Source: JAPUEK01 sp963815355 | Lineage (GTDB): Bacteria > Pseudomonadota > Alphaproteobacteria > Rhodobacterales > Rhodobacteraceae | DNA: 64,000 nt | NCBI GenBank assembly: GCA_963815355.1 | Contig: CAWFGJ010000018.1 | Location: 62,001 to 126,000, forward strand | Direction: 5' to 3' | Shown here: in pieces, positions 43,560-53,039 of the stretch | Layout of the letters: each line of letters starts with the position of its first letter | Position numbering within the stretch: the first letter of the stretch is position 1 | Program-made: the position numbers and the translations under genes | Notes under the pieces: generated by a model | What the model was told of the DNA's origin: nothing | Database searches by the model: none | Seen by the model: only the letters and a program-made list of their open reading frames with translations

Positions 43560-44333
43560 ATGCTTCTGGCGATTGATTGCGGCAACACCAATACGGTGTT
43601 TTCAATCTGGGACGGCGCGCGGTTTCTGTCGACATGGCGGATCGCGACCGACCATAAGCGCACGGCGGATGAGTATTTTGTTTGGCTGTCCAGCTTGTTG
43701 ATGCTGACGAAAACTGAGGCGCAGGTGACCGAGGCGATCATCTCGTCGACGGTGCCACGGGTGGTGTTCAATTTGCGTGTGCTGTGCAATCGATATTTCG
43801 ATTGCCGCCCTCTGGTGGTTGGCAAGCCAGACTGCCTTTTGCCGACCTCACCGCGCGTGGATCAGGGCACGACCGTTGGGCCAGACCGCCTTGTCAACAC
43901 AGTAGGCGGGTATTCCAGGCATGGCGGCGATCTGATCGTCGTGGATTTCGGGACGGCAACGACGTTTGACGTTGTGGATTGCGACGGGGCTTATGTCGGC
44001 GGTGTCATTGCCCCCGGCGTCAATCTGTCGCTTGAGGCATTGCACATGGCGGCAGCCGCACTTCCGCATATCGACGTGGCCCGCCCTGCGCGGGCGATCG
44101 GCACGAATACGGTTGCCTGCATGCAGTCTGGAGTCTACTGGGGGTATGTCGGCCTGATCGAAGGCATCGTGCGCGAAGTACGTCGCGAACGAGAACGCCC
44201 GATGAAGGTCATTGCCACTGGCGGGCTCGCCTCCTTGTTCGCGCAAGGAACAGAATTATTTCATGCAATCGAGGATGATTTGACCATGCATGGCCTCGTC
44301 CTCATCAACGACTATAACAAGGACACGCAATGA
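43560..44333 (+). CDS. coaX: Type III pantothenate kinase
   Basis: CoaX phosphorylates pantothenate in the first step of coenzyme A synthesis. The acetate/sugar-kinase-like fold shows LLAIDCGNTNTVFSIWDG at the N-terminus, GPDRLVNTVGGYSRHGGDLIVVDFGTATTFDVV in the centre read in two parts, and the later GGVIAPGVNLSLEALHMAAA. Length (257 aa) is normal. Its stop overlaps the rnj start (ATGA). Confidence 0.95.
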   Translation: MLLAIDCGNTNTVFSIWDGARFLSTWRIATDHKRTADEYFVWLSSLLMLTKTEAQVTEAIISSTVPRVVFNLRVLCNRYFDCRPLVVGKPDCLLPTSPRVDQGTTVGPDRLVNTVGGYSRHGGDLIVVDFGTATTFDVVDCDGAYVGGVIAPGVNLSLEALHMAAAALPHIDVARPARAIGTNTVACMQSGVYWGYVGLIEGIVREVRRERERPMKVIATGGLASLFAQGTELFHAIEDDLTMHGLVLINDYNKDTQ

Positions 44334-46006
44334 GCGGTGAACGCCTTATATATCTTCCGCTAGGCGGAGCCGGTGAAATCGGCATGAACGCCTATGTTTA
44401 CGGCTATGGCCCTAAGGGCAAGGAACGTCTGATCCTTGTCGATCTGGGCGTGGCTTTCCCGGACATGGACAGTTCTCCCGGCGTCGACCTGATCTTGCCC
44501 GATATCTCGTGGCTGGTCAAAAACGCACACCGGCTGGAAGCCATCTTCATCACACATGCCCATGAAGACCACATTGGCGCTTTGGCCCATCTGTGGCCGC
44601 AGTTGAAAAAGCCGGTCTATGCCCGCCGATTTACTGCGACCATCGGGCGGCTGAAATTTGAAGAAGCGGGTCTGCCCAAGGACACGATCATTGTGGTCGA
44701 GCCCCGTCCCCATGTTGTGGAGGCAGGGCCGTTCAAAGTGCAGTTTGTGCCGGTCAGCCATTCCATTCCCGAAAGTGCGGCACTGGTCATTGATACGCCT
44801 GCCGGGCGGATCGTCCATTCTGGTGACTTCAAGCGCGATGCGACGCCTGTGGTTGGCGAAGGCTGGGATGATGCCGTGATGGAGGGGATTGCTGCAGAGC
44901 GACCCGTCAAGGCGCTGATGTGTGATAGCACCAACGTGTTTTCGTTGCACGCGGGCCGCTCGGAGACAACGATCCAAGAACCGATCCGCGATCTGATCAA
45001 GTCTGCCTCCGGGATGGTTGTCGCAACCACCTTTGCGTCGAACGTTGCGCGCCTGAAAACCTTGGCCGAAGCGGCGCGGGCAGCGGATCGTTCTGTTTGC
45101 CTGTTGGGGCGGGCGATGAAGCGGATGGTTTCTGCGGCAGAAGAGGCGGGTGTTTTGCAAGGATTCCCGCGCACGGTCACGCCTGAGGAAGCGGCAGAAC
45201 TGCCGCGCCGCAGTCTGATGCTGATTGTGACCGGCAGCCAGGGTGAGCGTCGCGCGGCCTCGGCACAGTTGAGCCGGGGCAAGTATCTGGGGTTGGAAAT
45301 GAAAGAGGGGGACATGTTCCTGTTCTCATCCAAAACCATTCCGGGCAACGAGCGTGAAGTGTTGAAAGTGGTCAACGCCTTTTCCGAAAAAGGCGTGGAT
45401 ATTGTGGACGATAATGGCGGGAAGTATCACGTTTCCGGCCACGCCAATCGGCCCGATCTGGAACATGCGCATCGGGTCTTTTTGCCGGATATGCTGATCC
45501 CGATGCACGGCGAGCATCGCCACTTGCGCGAACATGTGCGGATTGCGCATGAAGCGGGTATACCCGGTGCCGTGGTGACCAATGGCACGATGATCGACAT
45601 CACCGGCGACGCGCCCAAAGTGGTTGAGCATATCGAATCCGGTCGCACCTATCTGGATGGCAATGTGCTGGTCGGAGCGATGGACGGTGTAATCCGTGAC
45701 CGAATCCGCATGGCCTTGAACGGTCGTGTGATGGTCACGCTTATTCTGGATGAGCAGGATCAGCCCTTGGGCGAAGCTTGGGTCGAACTGATGGGGCTGG
45801 CTGAAACCGGCTTGGGCGGGCGGCCGTTAGCTGAAACGCTAGAAGCGGATCTGACCACCTTCCTTGAAGGGGCGGGTCGCAAACTTTTGGCTGACGATGA
45901 CAAACTGGATGAGGCGATGCGCCGGATGGTGCGTCAGGTCTCGATGGAAGAGATCGGCAAGAAACCTGAAGTCACCGTGGTGATCAGCCGTCTTTCCGCA
46001 GAGTAA
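44330..46006 (+). CDS. rnj: Ribonuclease J
   Basis: RNase J is a 5'-3' exo- and endoribonuclease with a metallo-beta-lactamase core. The metal site HAHEDHIGA is at about residue 75, later ligands lie in PVSHSIPES and HSGDFK, and the beta-CASP region follows with the HVSGHANRPDLEHAHRVF segment and a C-terminal domain. The 558-aa length matches the family. It is coupled to coaX and followed directly by a strong terminator, closing the cluster that begins with nuo. Confidence 0.95.
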   Translation: MSGERLIYLPLGGAGEIGMNAYVYGYGPKGKERLILVDLGVAFPDMDSSPGVDLILPDISWLVKNAHRLEAIFITHAHEDHIGALAHLWPQLKKPVYARRFTATIGRLKFEEAGLPKDTIIVVEPRPHVVEAGPFKVQFVPVSHSIPESAALVIDTPAGRIVHSGDFKRDATPVVGEGWDDAVMEGIAAERPVKALMCDSTNVFSLHAGRSETTIQEPIRDLIKSASGMVVATTFASNVARLKTLAEAARAADRSVCLLGRAMKRMVSAAEEAGVLQGFPRTVTPEEAAELPRRSLMLIVTGSQGERRAASAQLSRGKYLGLEMKEGDMFLFSSKTIPGNEREVLKVVNAFSEKGVDIVDDNGGKYHVSGHANRPDLEHAHRVFLPDMLIPMHGEHRHLREHVRIAHEAGIPGAVVTNGTMIDITGDAPKVVEHIESGRTYLDGNVLVGAMDGVIRDRIRMALNGRVMVTLILDEQDQPLGEAWVELMGLAETGLGGRPLAETLEADLTTFLEGAGRKLLADDDKLDEAMRRMVRQVSMEEIGKKPEVTVVISRLSAE

Positions 46007-46026
46007 ATGTAGATACTAAAGCAAAA

Positions 46027-46057
46027 GGCCCCGCAAACGCGGGGCCTTTTGTCTTTT
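46027..46057. terminator. Bidirectional terminator between rnj and the helicase gene
   Basis: Stem GGCCCCGC (46027-46034) / GCGGGGCC (46039-46046), loop AAAC, flanked by AAAA on the left and TTTTGTCTTTT on the right. It can end both the plus-strand rnj transcript and the minus-strand helicase transcript. Confidence 0.92.
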
Positions 46058-46077
46058 GGGTCCAGCCGAAAGGCCAA

Positions 46078-47667
46078 TCAGCTTTCGCTGGTTGCCGTTT
46101 CTTCGGCGTCATCGGTTGCCGTCACATCAATGCGGAAACTGCGCAGGATGAAATCCGGAACATGATCGCCCATGCCAACAACGCGGTCGCCGCCGCTGTA
46201 GTCGCGGGACGGCCGGCGTTCATCACGGCGTTCGTCTTTGCGCTCTTCGCGCGGTCTGTCGCGACGCTCTTCCCGGCGGGGGGCTACGGCGCGGTCTTCA
46301 GGTGTGGCAACGAGGGTGGTTTCCGGCTCGGGCGCTGCAATGGGCTCGGGCAGGGGCGCGGCCACGACGACCGGTTCACGCTCTTCGCGGGGCGCGCGTT
46401 CACGGCGGTTGCGGCCACCCTCACGAGCACCTTCGCGCGGGGCACCATCACGGGCACCGCTGCGCGAACCGCGCTCTTCACGCGGGCGCTCGGGCCGATC
46501 AGACAGGCCTTCAAGCGCGCCATCGGGAACCTCACCACGCGGAATCGGCTGTTTCACCAGCGATTCGATGGCGCTGAGATACTTTTCATCCGATGGGACA
46601 GAGATCGTATATGCCTTACCCAAACGCCCGGCCCGGCCTGTCCGGCCGATGCGGTGAACGTAATCCTCTGGATGAGACGGGACGTCGAAGTTAAACACAT
46701 GGCTAACGGCCGGAATGTCGAGGCCGCGGGCTGCCACGTCCGACGCGATCAGCAAGTGAACAGATCCGTCGCGGAAACCGTCCAGAGTGCGGGTGCGAAC
46801 CGATTGGTCCAGGTCGCCGTGGATCGGTGACGCATTGAAACCATGTTGCTTCAGCGACTTGGCCAAAACATCGACGTCCATCTTGCGGTTACAGAAGATG
46901 ATCGCATTGGTGCAGCTTTCGCCCTCGGCCCGGATCAGGGTGCGCAAGACGGCACGCTTTTCGGCAAAGCTGCGATCTTTGCGGCTTGGCTGGAACGAGA
47001 ACAGCTTTTGTTCGATCGTGGTTGAGGCGGTTGCTTGCCGCGCCACTTCAATTTTCTCGGGCGATTTCAAGAAGGTCTTGGTGATCCGCTCAATCTCAGG
47101 CGCCATGGTGGCCGAGAAGAAGAGCGTTTGCCGTGTGGGTGGGGTCATCTGGAAGATGCGTTCGATATCAGGGATGAACCCCATGTCGAGCATCCGGTCG
47201 GCCTCATCCACCACCATAATCTGCACGCCGGTCAGCAACAGCTTGCCGCGCTCAAAATGGTCCAGCAAGCGGCCGGGGGTGGCAATCAGCACGTCAACAC
47301 CACGGTCAATCAGCTTGTCCTGTTCACCAAAAGACACGCCGCCAATCAGCAGCGCTTTTGTCAGTTTGGTATGCTTGGCATAGGTATCAAAGTTTTCGGC
47401 CACCTGAGCGGCCAGTTCACGCGTTGGGGCCAGCACGAGGCTGCGAGGCATCCGCGCCCGCGCCCGGCCTTGGCCCAGAATGGTGATCATCGGCAGCGTA
47501 AAGCTGGCGGTTTTGCCGGTACCGGTCTGGGCAATGCCCAGAACGTCGCGGCCTTCCAGCGCATGCGGAATTGCCTGTGCCTGAATGGGGGTCGGGGTTT
47601 CATAGCCAGCTTCGGCCACGGCTTGGAGCACGCGGGGATCCAGCGCAAGGTCAGAGAATTTTGTCAT
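46078..47667 (-). CDS. DEAD-box RNA helicase (RhlE-like)
   Basis: This ATP-dependent RNA helicase (529 aa) has the Q-motif region FSDLALDPRVLQAVAEAGYE, Walker A AQTGTGKT, PTRELAAQ, VDEADRMLDMGF, SATMAP and HRIGRTGRAGR in order. The C-terminal 170 residues are charged and rich in Arg/Glu/Pro (RPREERGSRSG), typical of RNA-binding tails in alphaproteobacterial RhlE-type proteins. ATG 47667 begins at the conserved TKFSDL; the upstream extension to 47793 lacks family features. Likely roles are ribosome assembly, RNA turnover and cold adaptation. Confidence 0.93.
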   Translation of the reverse strand: MTKFSDLALDPRVLQAVAEAGYETPTPIQAQAIPHALEGRDVLGIAQTGTGKTASFTLPMITILGQGRARARMPRSLVLAPTRELAAQVAENFDTYAKHTKLTKALLIGGVSFGEQDKLIDRGVDVLIATPGRLLDHFERGKLLLTGVQIMVVDEADRMLDMGFIPDIERIFQMTPPTRQTLFFSATMAPEIERITKTFLKSPEKIEVARQATASTTIEQKLFSFQPSRKDRSFAEKRAVLRTLIRAEGESCTNAIIFCNRKMDVDVLAKSLKQHGFNASPIHGDLDQSVRTRTLDGFRDGSVHLLIASDVAARGLDIPAVSHVFNFDVPSHPEDYVHRIGRTGRAGRLGKAYTISVPSDEKYLSAIESLVKQPIPRGEVPDGALEGLSDRPERPREERGSRSGARDGAPREGAREGGRNRRERAPREEREPVVVAAPLPEPIAAPEPETTLVATPEDRAVAPRREERRDRPREERKDERRDERRPSRDYSGGDRVVGMGDHVPDFILRSFRIDVTATDDAEETATSES

Positions 47668-47975
47668 CAGTGTCCTGAAGGTGCGGGATCGGCCCGCAAG
47701 AAAAGGATGGGACGCTGCTTTGACCGGGCGCCCCGGCGTCTGGGGCCGATCTGCCCCTTTCGCGCGCATAGCGGATATTACGGTCAGGGTCAAGCAATGC
47801 GCGGCATCTGTGAGGTGGTCAGGGATTCCACACCATGCTTTCCTTAACGTCAGGTGCTATGGTTTTTGTATTGGAAAAGACGCCCGTTTAGCTGGGCATA
47901 ACTTAAACCGTTCTTTCTACGGCCCTGTTTTTGCATCGGTTTCATGGCGATGCGCCCGAGTATTTTTGAAAAGTG
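47668..47975. promoter_or_regulatory. Upstream region of the helicase gene
   Basis: The gap between the helicase start and the terminator at 47976 contains no supported gene. Its right end has a GAGTATTT motif (47958-47965), also found at 59538 next to another terminator. The long AT-richer leader could carry cold-responsive control of the helicase, but no specific element was recognised. Confidence 0.3.
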
Positions 47976-48007
47976 AAAAGCCGCCGCAGTCCCCTGCGGC
48001 GGCTTTT
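47976..48007 (-). terminator. Terminator of the aldehyde dehydrogenase gene
   Basis: A 14-bp perfect stem, AAAAGCCGCCGCAG (47976-47989) with its complement (47994-48007), encloses loop TCCC. On the minus strand it lies 16 nt after the dehydrogenase stop and ends in TTTT; on the plus strand it is followed by TTTTGTC, so it may work both ways. Confidence 0.88.
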
Positions 48008-48023
48008 GTCTTTCCTGGCGGTC

Positions 48024-49532
48024 TTAGTCGATGTCGAAGGTCACACCTTGGGCCAGGGGGAGGCTGCGGCCGTAGTTGATGGTGTTGGTGGCGCGGCGCA
48101 TATAAGCCTTCCACGCGTCGGATCCGCTTTCCCGCCCGCCGCCTGTTTCCTTTTCACCGCCAAAAGCGCCGCCAATCTCGGCACCCGAAGGGCCGATGTT
48201 CACGTTGGCAATGCCGCAGTCAGAGCCCGCCGCGGATAAAAAGGCCTCTGTCTCGCGCAGGTCATTGCTGAAGATCGATGAGGAAAGCCCCTGGGGGACC
48301 GCGTTGTGCGCCTCCAGAACCTCGGAGAAATCTGTAAAGCGCATGACGTAAAGGATGGGCGCAAAGGTTTCGTGAACCACCGGGCCACATTGGCTGGGCA
48401 TTTCAACCAAGGCAGGGCGAGCGTAAGCGCCGCCAAGCCCCTCGACAGATTCGCCGCCGTGCACAGTGCCACCCGCGGCGCGCGCCTGATCGAGGGCAGC
48501 TTGCATGCCCTGCAGCGCGGGTGCGTCGATCAGCGGGCCGACGAGCACGCCGGTTTCCAGCGGATTGCCGACCTTGACGCTCGCATAGGCCGCCTTCAGG
48601 CGCGGCATGAAGGCGTCATAAATGCTGTCATGGAGAAACAGACGGCGCAGCGTGGTGCAGCGCTGGCCCGCGGTCCCCATGGCGGAAAACGCCACGCCGC
48701 GCAGTGTCAGGTCCAGATCCGCCGCGGCGGTCACGATCGCGGCATTGTTGCCGCCAAGTTCAAGCAAGCTGCGGCCAAAGCGGGCGGCAACCTTGGGGCC
48801 AACCTCGCGCCCCATGCGGGTTGAGCCTGTGGCCGACACCAAGGGAACGAGCGGGCTGTCGACAAGCGCCTCGCCCAAGGCGCGCCCGCCGATCAGGCAG
48901 CTGGTCAACCCCGCCGGTGCATTACCCCCGGCAGCGTTGAAGCGGGCGATGGCCCGGTCCATCAGCGCTTGGGCTGCAAGTCCGGAAAGGCTTGCCTTTT
49001 CAGAGGGCTTCCAGACCACCGCATTGCCGCAGACCAGTGCCAGCGCGGTGTTCCATGACCAGACCGCCACGGGGAAGTTGAACGCAGAGATAACCCCAAT
49101 CACCCCCAGTGGATGCCAGGTTTCCATCATGCGGTGGCTGGGGCGCTCGGAGGCAATGGTCAGCCCGTAAAGCTGGCGTGACAGACCGACGGCAAAGTCG
49201 CAGATGTCGATCATCTCTTGCACTTCGCCAAGGCCTTCGGAGATCACCTTGCCGACTTCGATGGAGACGAGCCGACCCAGATCGGCCTTGGCCGCGCGCA
49301 GCTCTTCGCCCAGCAAACGCACCAGCTCACCCCGTTGGGGGGCCGGGGTGGTGCGCCAGCTCCGGTAGGCAGCGTTGGCTGCGGCGATGGCGGCCTGCGC
49401 GTCCTGCGGGCTGTGCTCAGCAAGGGCGAACAGCGTTTCGCCGGAGATCGGGCTGCGGGCGGGCATAGCGCCTTGGGTGAGGGTGACGCCAAGTTTGGCG
49501 AGCAGGTCATGGGTTTCAGCGGTCAGGGTCAT
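48024..49532 (-). CDS. Aldehyde dehydrogenase, ALDH7 type (probable aminoadipate-semialdehyde dehydrogenase)
   Basis: This NAD-dependent aldehyde dehydrogenase (502 aa) has the Rossmann segment GVIGVISAFNFPVAVWSWN, the catalytic Glu in LELGGNNAAIV, the nucleophile Cys in GTAGQRCTTL, and the ALDH7 hallmark NIGPSGAEIGGAFGGEKETG. ALDH7 members include antiquitin and bacterial AmaB, which oxidise alpha-aminoadipate semialdehyde in lysine breakdown. No other lysine gene is adjacent, so the substrate is tentative. It is monocistronic, with its own terminator. Confidence 0.85.
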   Translation of the reverse strand: MTLTAETHDLLAKLGVTLTQGAMPARSPISGETLFALAEHSPQDAQAAIAAANAAYRSWRTTPAPQRGELVRLLGEELRAAKADLGRLVSIEVGKVISEGLGEVQEMIDICDFAVGLSRQLYGLTIASERPSHRMMETWHPLGVIGVISAFNFPVAVWSWNTALALVCGNAVVWKPSEKASLSGLAAQALMDRAIARFNAAGGNAPAGLTSCLIGGRALGEALVDSPLVPLVSATGSTRMGREVGPKVAARFGRSLLELGGNNAAIVTAAADLDLTLRGVAFSAMGTAGQRCTTLRRLFLHDSIYDAFMPRLKAAYASVKVGNPLETGVLVGPLIDAPALQGMQAALDQARAAGGTVHGGESVEGLGGAYARPALVEMPSQCGPVVHETFAPILYVMRFTDFSEVLEAHNAVPQGLSSSIFSNDLRETEAFLSAAGSDCGIANVNIGPSGAEIGGAFGGEKETGGGRESGSDAWKAYMRRATNTINYGRSLPLAQGVTFDID

Positions 49533-49738
49533 GGCTTGTCCTCAATCAGTTTGCGCGACTAAGCCTTGGGAATGGGGGCTTCGCAAGGGCAGCGCGCGCG
49601 CGTGAGGGCCAAAAATCGGGCAGGTTGCGCAGGAATTTCAAGCAGATTGCTAGGTTTTTTCGGCGAACTGTCAGGTTAAATCGGGCAGTTTCGCTGAACT
49701 GGTCGCCGTCCAAGATCACCCTGAAAGGTTAAAATATT

Positions 49739-50350
49739 CTATGCGCACAGGCTGCTGTGCAGGGTCGGTCGCCAGCCGTAAGCATAAAGGGCAACGATGG
49801 GGGCGGGTGTCAGCACGGTTACCGGGCCAGTGGGACGGGCAAACCCTGCGCCGTAGCCCGCAGGGGTATAGGGATAAAGGGCCGCGCCAACTGCCAGATA
49901 CGGCCGGTCCTGCCACATAAGAAAGGTGGCGTCGGGCAGGTCTTGGGCCTGGGCGGAGAAGGTGCGCTGCTCGCGACCGTCAAGCCGCGCTGCGTGCAGG
50001 GTCGTATCGATTTCTGCCGCCGACGCCGGGCCAAAAAGCTGCGCCCAATGGGCCTTGAAAGCCAGATAGTCGGCACGGCGGCATTCGGCGCAAGGGCGGT
50101 GGCCAGCGGCACAGGCAACGGCTTCGTCCAGAAAAAACAACTCGGTATAGCGGCCGGGGGCCATCAGCGGGCGTTTGCGGTTCTTGAACGACAGCACGCA
50201 GGTAATCCAATGCGGATGCTTCCAGCGCGCGCGGGTCAACTGACCCTGATCATCGTGCAGGATGCCGCGATTGCCCATGAACTGCCCGCGCGCCGGATCC
50301 GAGATCAAACGCCCATCGGGCTGCACGCGGTTCTGGCGGGAGAGGGGCAT
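49739..50350 (-). CDS. Uncharacterised protein with an Ada-like cysteine motif
   Basis: This 203-aa protein follows prfC by 34 nt on the same strand and has AAAGG before its ATG. Residues 77-91 read AVACAAGHRPCAECR (Cys80, His84, Cys87, Cys90), resembling the GYRPCKRC half of the Ada zinc/methyl-acceptor domain. The N-terminal part (RWKHPHWITCVLSFKNR) and the C-terminal Tyr/Pro-rich part are not recognised. It may be a zinc-binding or DNA-related protein; no function is assigned. Confidence 0.65.
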   Translation of the reverse strand: MPLSRQNRVQPDGRLISDPARGQFMGNRGILHDDQGQLTRARWKHPHWITCVLSFKNRKRPLMAPGRYTELFFLDEAVACAAGHRPCAECRRADYLAFKAHWAQLFGPASAAEIDTTLHAARLDGREQRTFSAQAQDLPDATFLMWQDRPYLAVGAALYPYTPAGYGAGFARPTGPVTVLTPAPIVALYAYGWRPTLHSSLCA

Positions 50351-50384
50351 GCGGGGCCTTTGTCCTGTGCCCCGCCTGCGCGGG

Positions 50385-51983
50385 TTACACCATCATTTCC
50401 TTGGTCGCGGTCAGCTTGAGCTTGGGGTAATCCCGCTCAATCCGGTCAATGTCCCATTTCAGGCGGGTCAGGAACACGGTGTCACCGTCACTGTCGACCG
50501 CGACATGGCCCTTGTTTACGTTGATGAATTTCTCCATCTCGTCCTTGGGGCCCTTGACCCAGCGGGCAGAAGTGAACTGGCTGCCTTCAAACCGGACGGG
50601 GAGCGAGTATTCCTGTTCGATCCGGCTGGCGAGCACCTCGAATTGCAAAGCCCCCACGACGCCCACGATATAGCCAGAGCCGATCATGGGTTTGAAGACC
50701 TTGGCCGCGCCCTCTTCGGCGAATTGCATCAGGGCCTTTTCCAGATGCTTGGCTTTCAGCGGGTCCATTGCCCGCACGCCCTGCAAAAGCTCTGGAGCAA
50801 AGGAGGGGATGCCGGTAAAGCGCAGCGCCTCGCCCTCGGTCAGGGCATCGCCGATCCGCAACTGGCCGTGGTTGGGGATGCCGATGATGTCACCTGCCCA
50901 AGCTTCTTCGGCCAGTTCACGATCGGCGGCCAGAAACATCACCGGGTTGGCGATGGCCATCTGCTTTTTGCTGCGCACATGGGTCAGCTTCATGCCGCGT
51001 TCGAAATGCCCCGAGGCGAGGCGCACAAAGGCAACGCGGTCACGGTGCTTGGGGTCCATGTTCGCCTGCACCTTGAAGACGAAACCGGTCACCGGCGGCT
51101 CTTCGGGCGAGATCATCCGCTCGGATGCTTTTTGCGGCTGCGGCTCGGGGCCGAACTCGGCCATGCCGTCCATGAGTTCCTTGACGCCAAACGAGTTGAT
51201 TGCCGAGCCAAACCAGATCGGCGTCATGGAGCCGTTCAGCACCGCAGCGCGATCAAAGGCGGGCAGCAATTCGCGTGCCATTTCAATCTCTTCGCGAAAC
51301 TTCTTCAACAACTCGGCGGGGACATGTTCGGCCAGTCTTGGGTCATTCATGCCGTTGATTTTGACCGATTCCGCAACCTTGTTGCGATCGGCGCGGTCCA
51401 TGATTTCGAGGCGGTCATGCAAGAGATCATAGGCCCCCACAAAATCGCGGCCCATCCCGATGGGCCAGCTTGCCGGGGTGACGTCAATCGCAAGGTTTTC
51501 TTGGATTTCGTCAATGATCTCAAAGGTGTCGCGGCTTTCCCTGTCCATTTTGTTACAAAACGTCAGGATCGGCAAATCGCGCAGGCGGCAGACCTCAAAC
51601 AGCTTTTGGGTCTGGCTTTCCACGCCTTTGGCCCCGTCGATCACCATGATGGCCGCGTCAACGGCGGTCAGGGTGCGGTAGGTATCTTCGGAGAAATCCG
51701 AGTGGCCGGGCGTGTCGACAAGATTAAAGCGATACTGGCGGAAATCAAAGCTCATCGCCGAGGCGGAAACCGAGATGCCGCGATCCGCTTCGATCTTCAT
51801 AAAGTCGGACCGGGTGCGCCGTGCTTCGCCCTTGGCGCGCACCTGACCGGCCATCTGGATGGCGCCCCCGAACAGCAGGAACTTTTCGGTCAATGTGGTT
51901 TTGCCAGCATCGGGGTGCGAAATGATCGCAAAGGTCCGGCGGCGGGCGATTTCGGGCGGAAGGGGGGCGCGATTGTCAAGCAT
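50385..51983 (-). CDS. prfC: Peptide chain release factor 3
   Basis: RF3 is the GTPase that recycles RF1/RF2 from the ribosome. G1 is SHPDAGKTTLTE near residue 22, the switch-I region is EADRGISVSASAM, G3 is VDTPGHSDFSEDTYRTL, and G4 is TFCNKMDRES. Domains II and III follow (GFVFKVQANMDPKHRDRVAF, GALQFEVLASRIEQEY). Length (532 aa) is typical. It is preceded by the Hint-protein gene (42-nt gap) and followed by the Ada-like gene, all on the minus strand. Confidence 0.96.
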   Translation of the reverse strand: MLDNRAPLPPEIARRRTFAIISHPDAGKTTLTEKFLLFGGAIQMAGQVRAKGEARRTRSDFMKIEADRGISVSASAMSFDFRQYRFNLVDTPGHSDFSEDTYRTLTAVDAAIMVIDGAKGVESQTQKLFEVCRLRDLPILTFCNKMDRESRDTFEIIDEIQENLAIDVTPASWPIGMGRDFVGAYDLLHDRLEIMDRADRNKVAESVKINGMNDPRLAEHVPAELLKKFREEIEMARELLPAFDRAAVLNGSMTPIWFGSAINSFGVKELMDGMAEFGPEPQPQKASERMISPEEPPVTGFVFKVQANMDPKHRDRVAFVRLASGHFERGMKLTHVRSKKQMAIANPVMFLAADRELAEEAWAGDIIGIPNHGQLRIGDALTEGEALRFTGIPSFAPELLQGVRAMDPLKAKHLEKALMQFAEEGAAKVFKPMIGSGYIVGVVGALQFEVLASRIEQEYSLPVRFEGSQFTSARWVKGPKDEMEKFINVNKGHVAVDSDGDTVFLTRLKWDIDRIERDYPKLKLTATKEMMV

Positions 51984-52025
51984 CTGGCGGCTATAGCGCT
52001 AAGGCGGCGGCACGTCCAGAAGCGG

Positions 52026-53039
52026 CTAGCGCGTCGTCCCCTTGCTGCGGGTTTTATACAAGGATTTCGGCCCGACCGCCGCCAGAAACTGCCGCCCGGC
52101 CTCCGTTCCGAAGTGTTGGTTCTGGCTGAGACCCGGAAACCGTTCGCGCACATCGGCGGACAGATCGCCGGGCAGGCGGCTGACGGTGGCGTCATTGACC
52201 ATCAGGCTTTCGGCGGGCACGCCTTCGGCATAGATGATTTCGTGCTTGTCGAAGACGAGGCTGAAGTAATCGGCAAAGCCGCCCTCGCGCAGAAAAACCC
52301 GCTCACCATCCACCAGATGCTTGGCCTGCACGAGCAACTCTGACGTTTTCAGGCCCGCGCGCCGTTCCCGCTGATAAAGAAACATGCGGTGATGTTGGCT
52401 GACAATCAGGTCACCCGCATTGCCCAGCGTTCCGGTCGTGATCACGACCGGGGCAAAGGCACCGACGGCCTTCAGCGTCGCGCGGCCGATCCAGCGGATC
52501 GGCTGGCCGCCGTGATCGCGCGTCAGCACCCTGTCGTCCGCGTTCAGCGACTCAATCGGGGCCTGTTCGCCCGTGGCCAGCGTGATCATCGTGCCGCGCA
52601 GGAAAGACACGCAGAGCAGATCAGACAGGCCGGTATCCTCGGGTGCGTCTTCCACCATCAGCAGGGTATAATCGGTGCGTGCGGCGATCGGGGACAGGGG
52701 CAGAGCAAAGCGCGCGCCATCGGGCAGGGTCAGCAGCAGAATTTCCACCCGCTCGCCTTCTTCGCCCATCAGGGCAAAGCGCGCGGCGAGGTGCACGGTT
52801 TCGCCCGGAATGCCGACGGCGCTGCCCTCGGCCACCACTTGCCCGCCGGATTCGGTCCGCCGCAGCACAAGGCGCAACGCGCTGCGGTGGTCGTCCATCT
52901 GGTAGATGTCGCCGGGGCAGACCTCACCGGGGCCCATCAGCCCGTCGCCCTGGTTGACGCCGTGGCTTACGAAGATGTCGTCGGCATGCAGAACTTGGCA
53001 GGCTTGACCGGGAAGCGGGGATTGGCTGGTTCGTGCCAT
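52026..53039 (-). CDS. Hint-domain protein
   Basis: This 337-aa protein has a Hint (hedgehog/intein) module of the type common in Rhodobacteraceae. The module starts near residue 143 with CVSFLRGTMITLATGEQAPI, continues through ESLNADDRVLTRDHGG and IRWIGRATL, and includes SQHHRMFL and the later HEIIYAEGVPAESL. The expected nucleophile before xxxGT appears as Ser145 rather than Cys, with Cys143 two residues earlier. The N-terminal 140 residues have no recognised domain and no obvious signal peptide. Whether it splices or cleaves itself is unknown. Confidence 0.8.
   Translation of the reverse strand: MARTSQSPLPGQACQVLHADDIFVSHGVNQGDGLMGPGEVCPGDIYQMDDHRSALRLVLRRTESGGQVVAEGSAVGIPGETVHLAARFALMGEEGERVEILLLTLPDGARFALPLSPIAARTDYTLLMVEDAPEDTGLSDLLCVSFLRGTMITLATGEQAPIESLNADDRVLTRDHGGQPIRWIGRATLKAVGAFAPVVITTGTLGNAGDLIVSQHHRMFLYQRERRAGLKTSELLVQAKHLVDGERVFLREGGFADYFSLVFDKHEIIYAEGVPAESLMVNDATVSRLPGDLSADVRERFPGLSQNQHFGTEAGRQFLAAVGPKSLYKTRSKGTTR

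Noticed and set aside
50262..52343. 693-aa plus-strand frame over prfC
   Set aside because: prfC has complete GTPase motifs on the minus strand; the plus frame is an antisense shadow.
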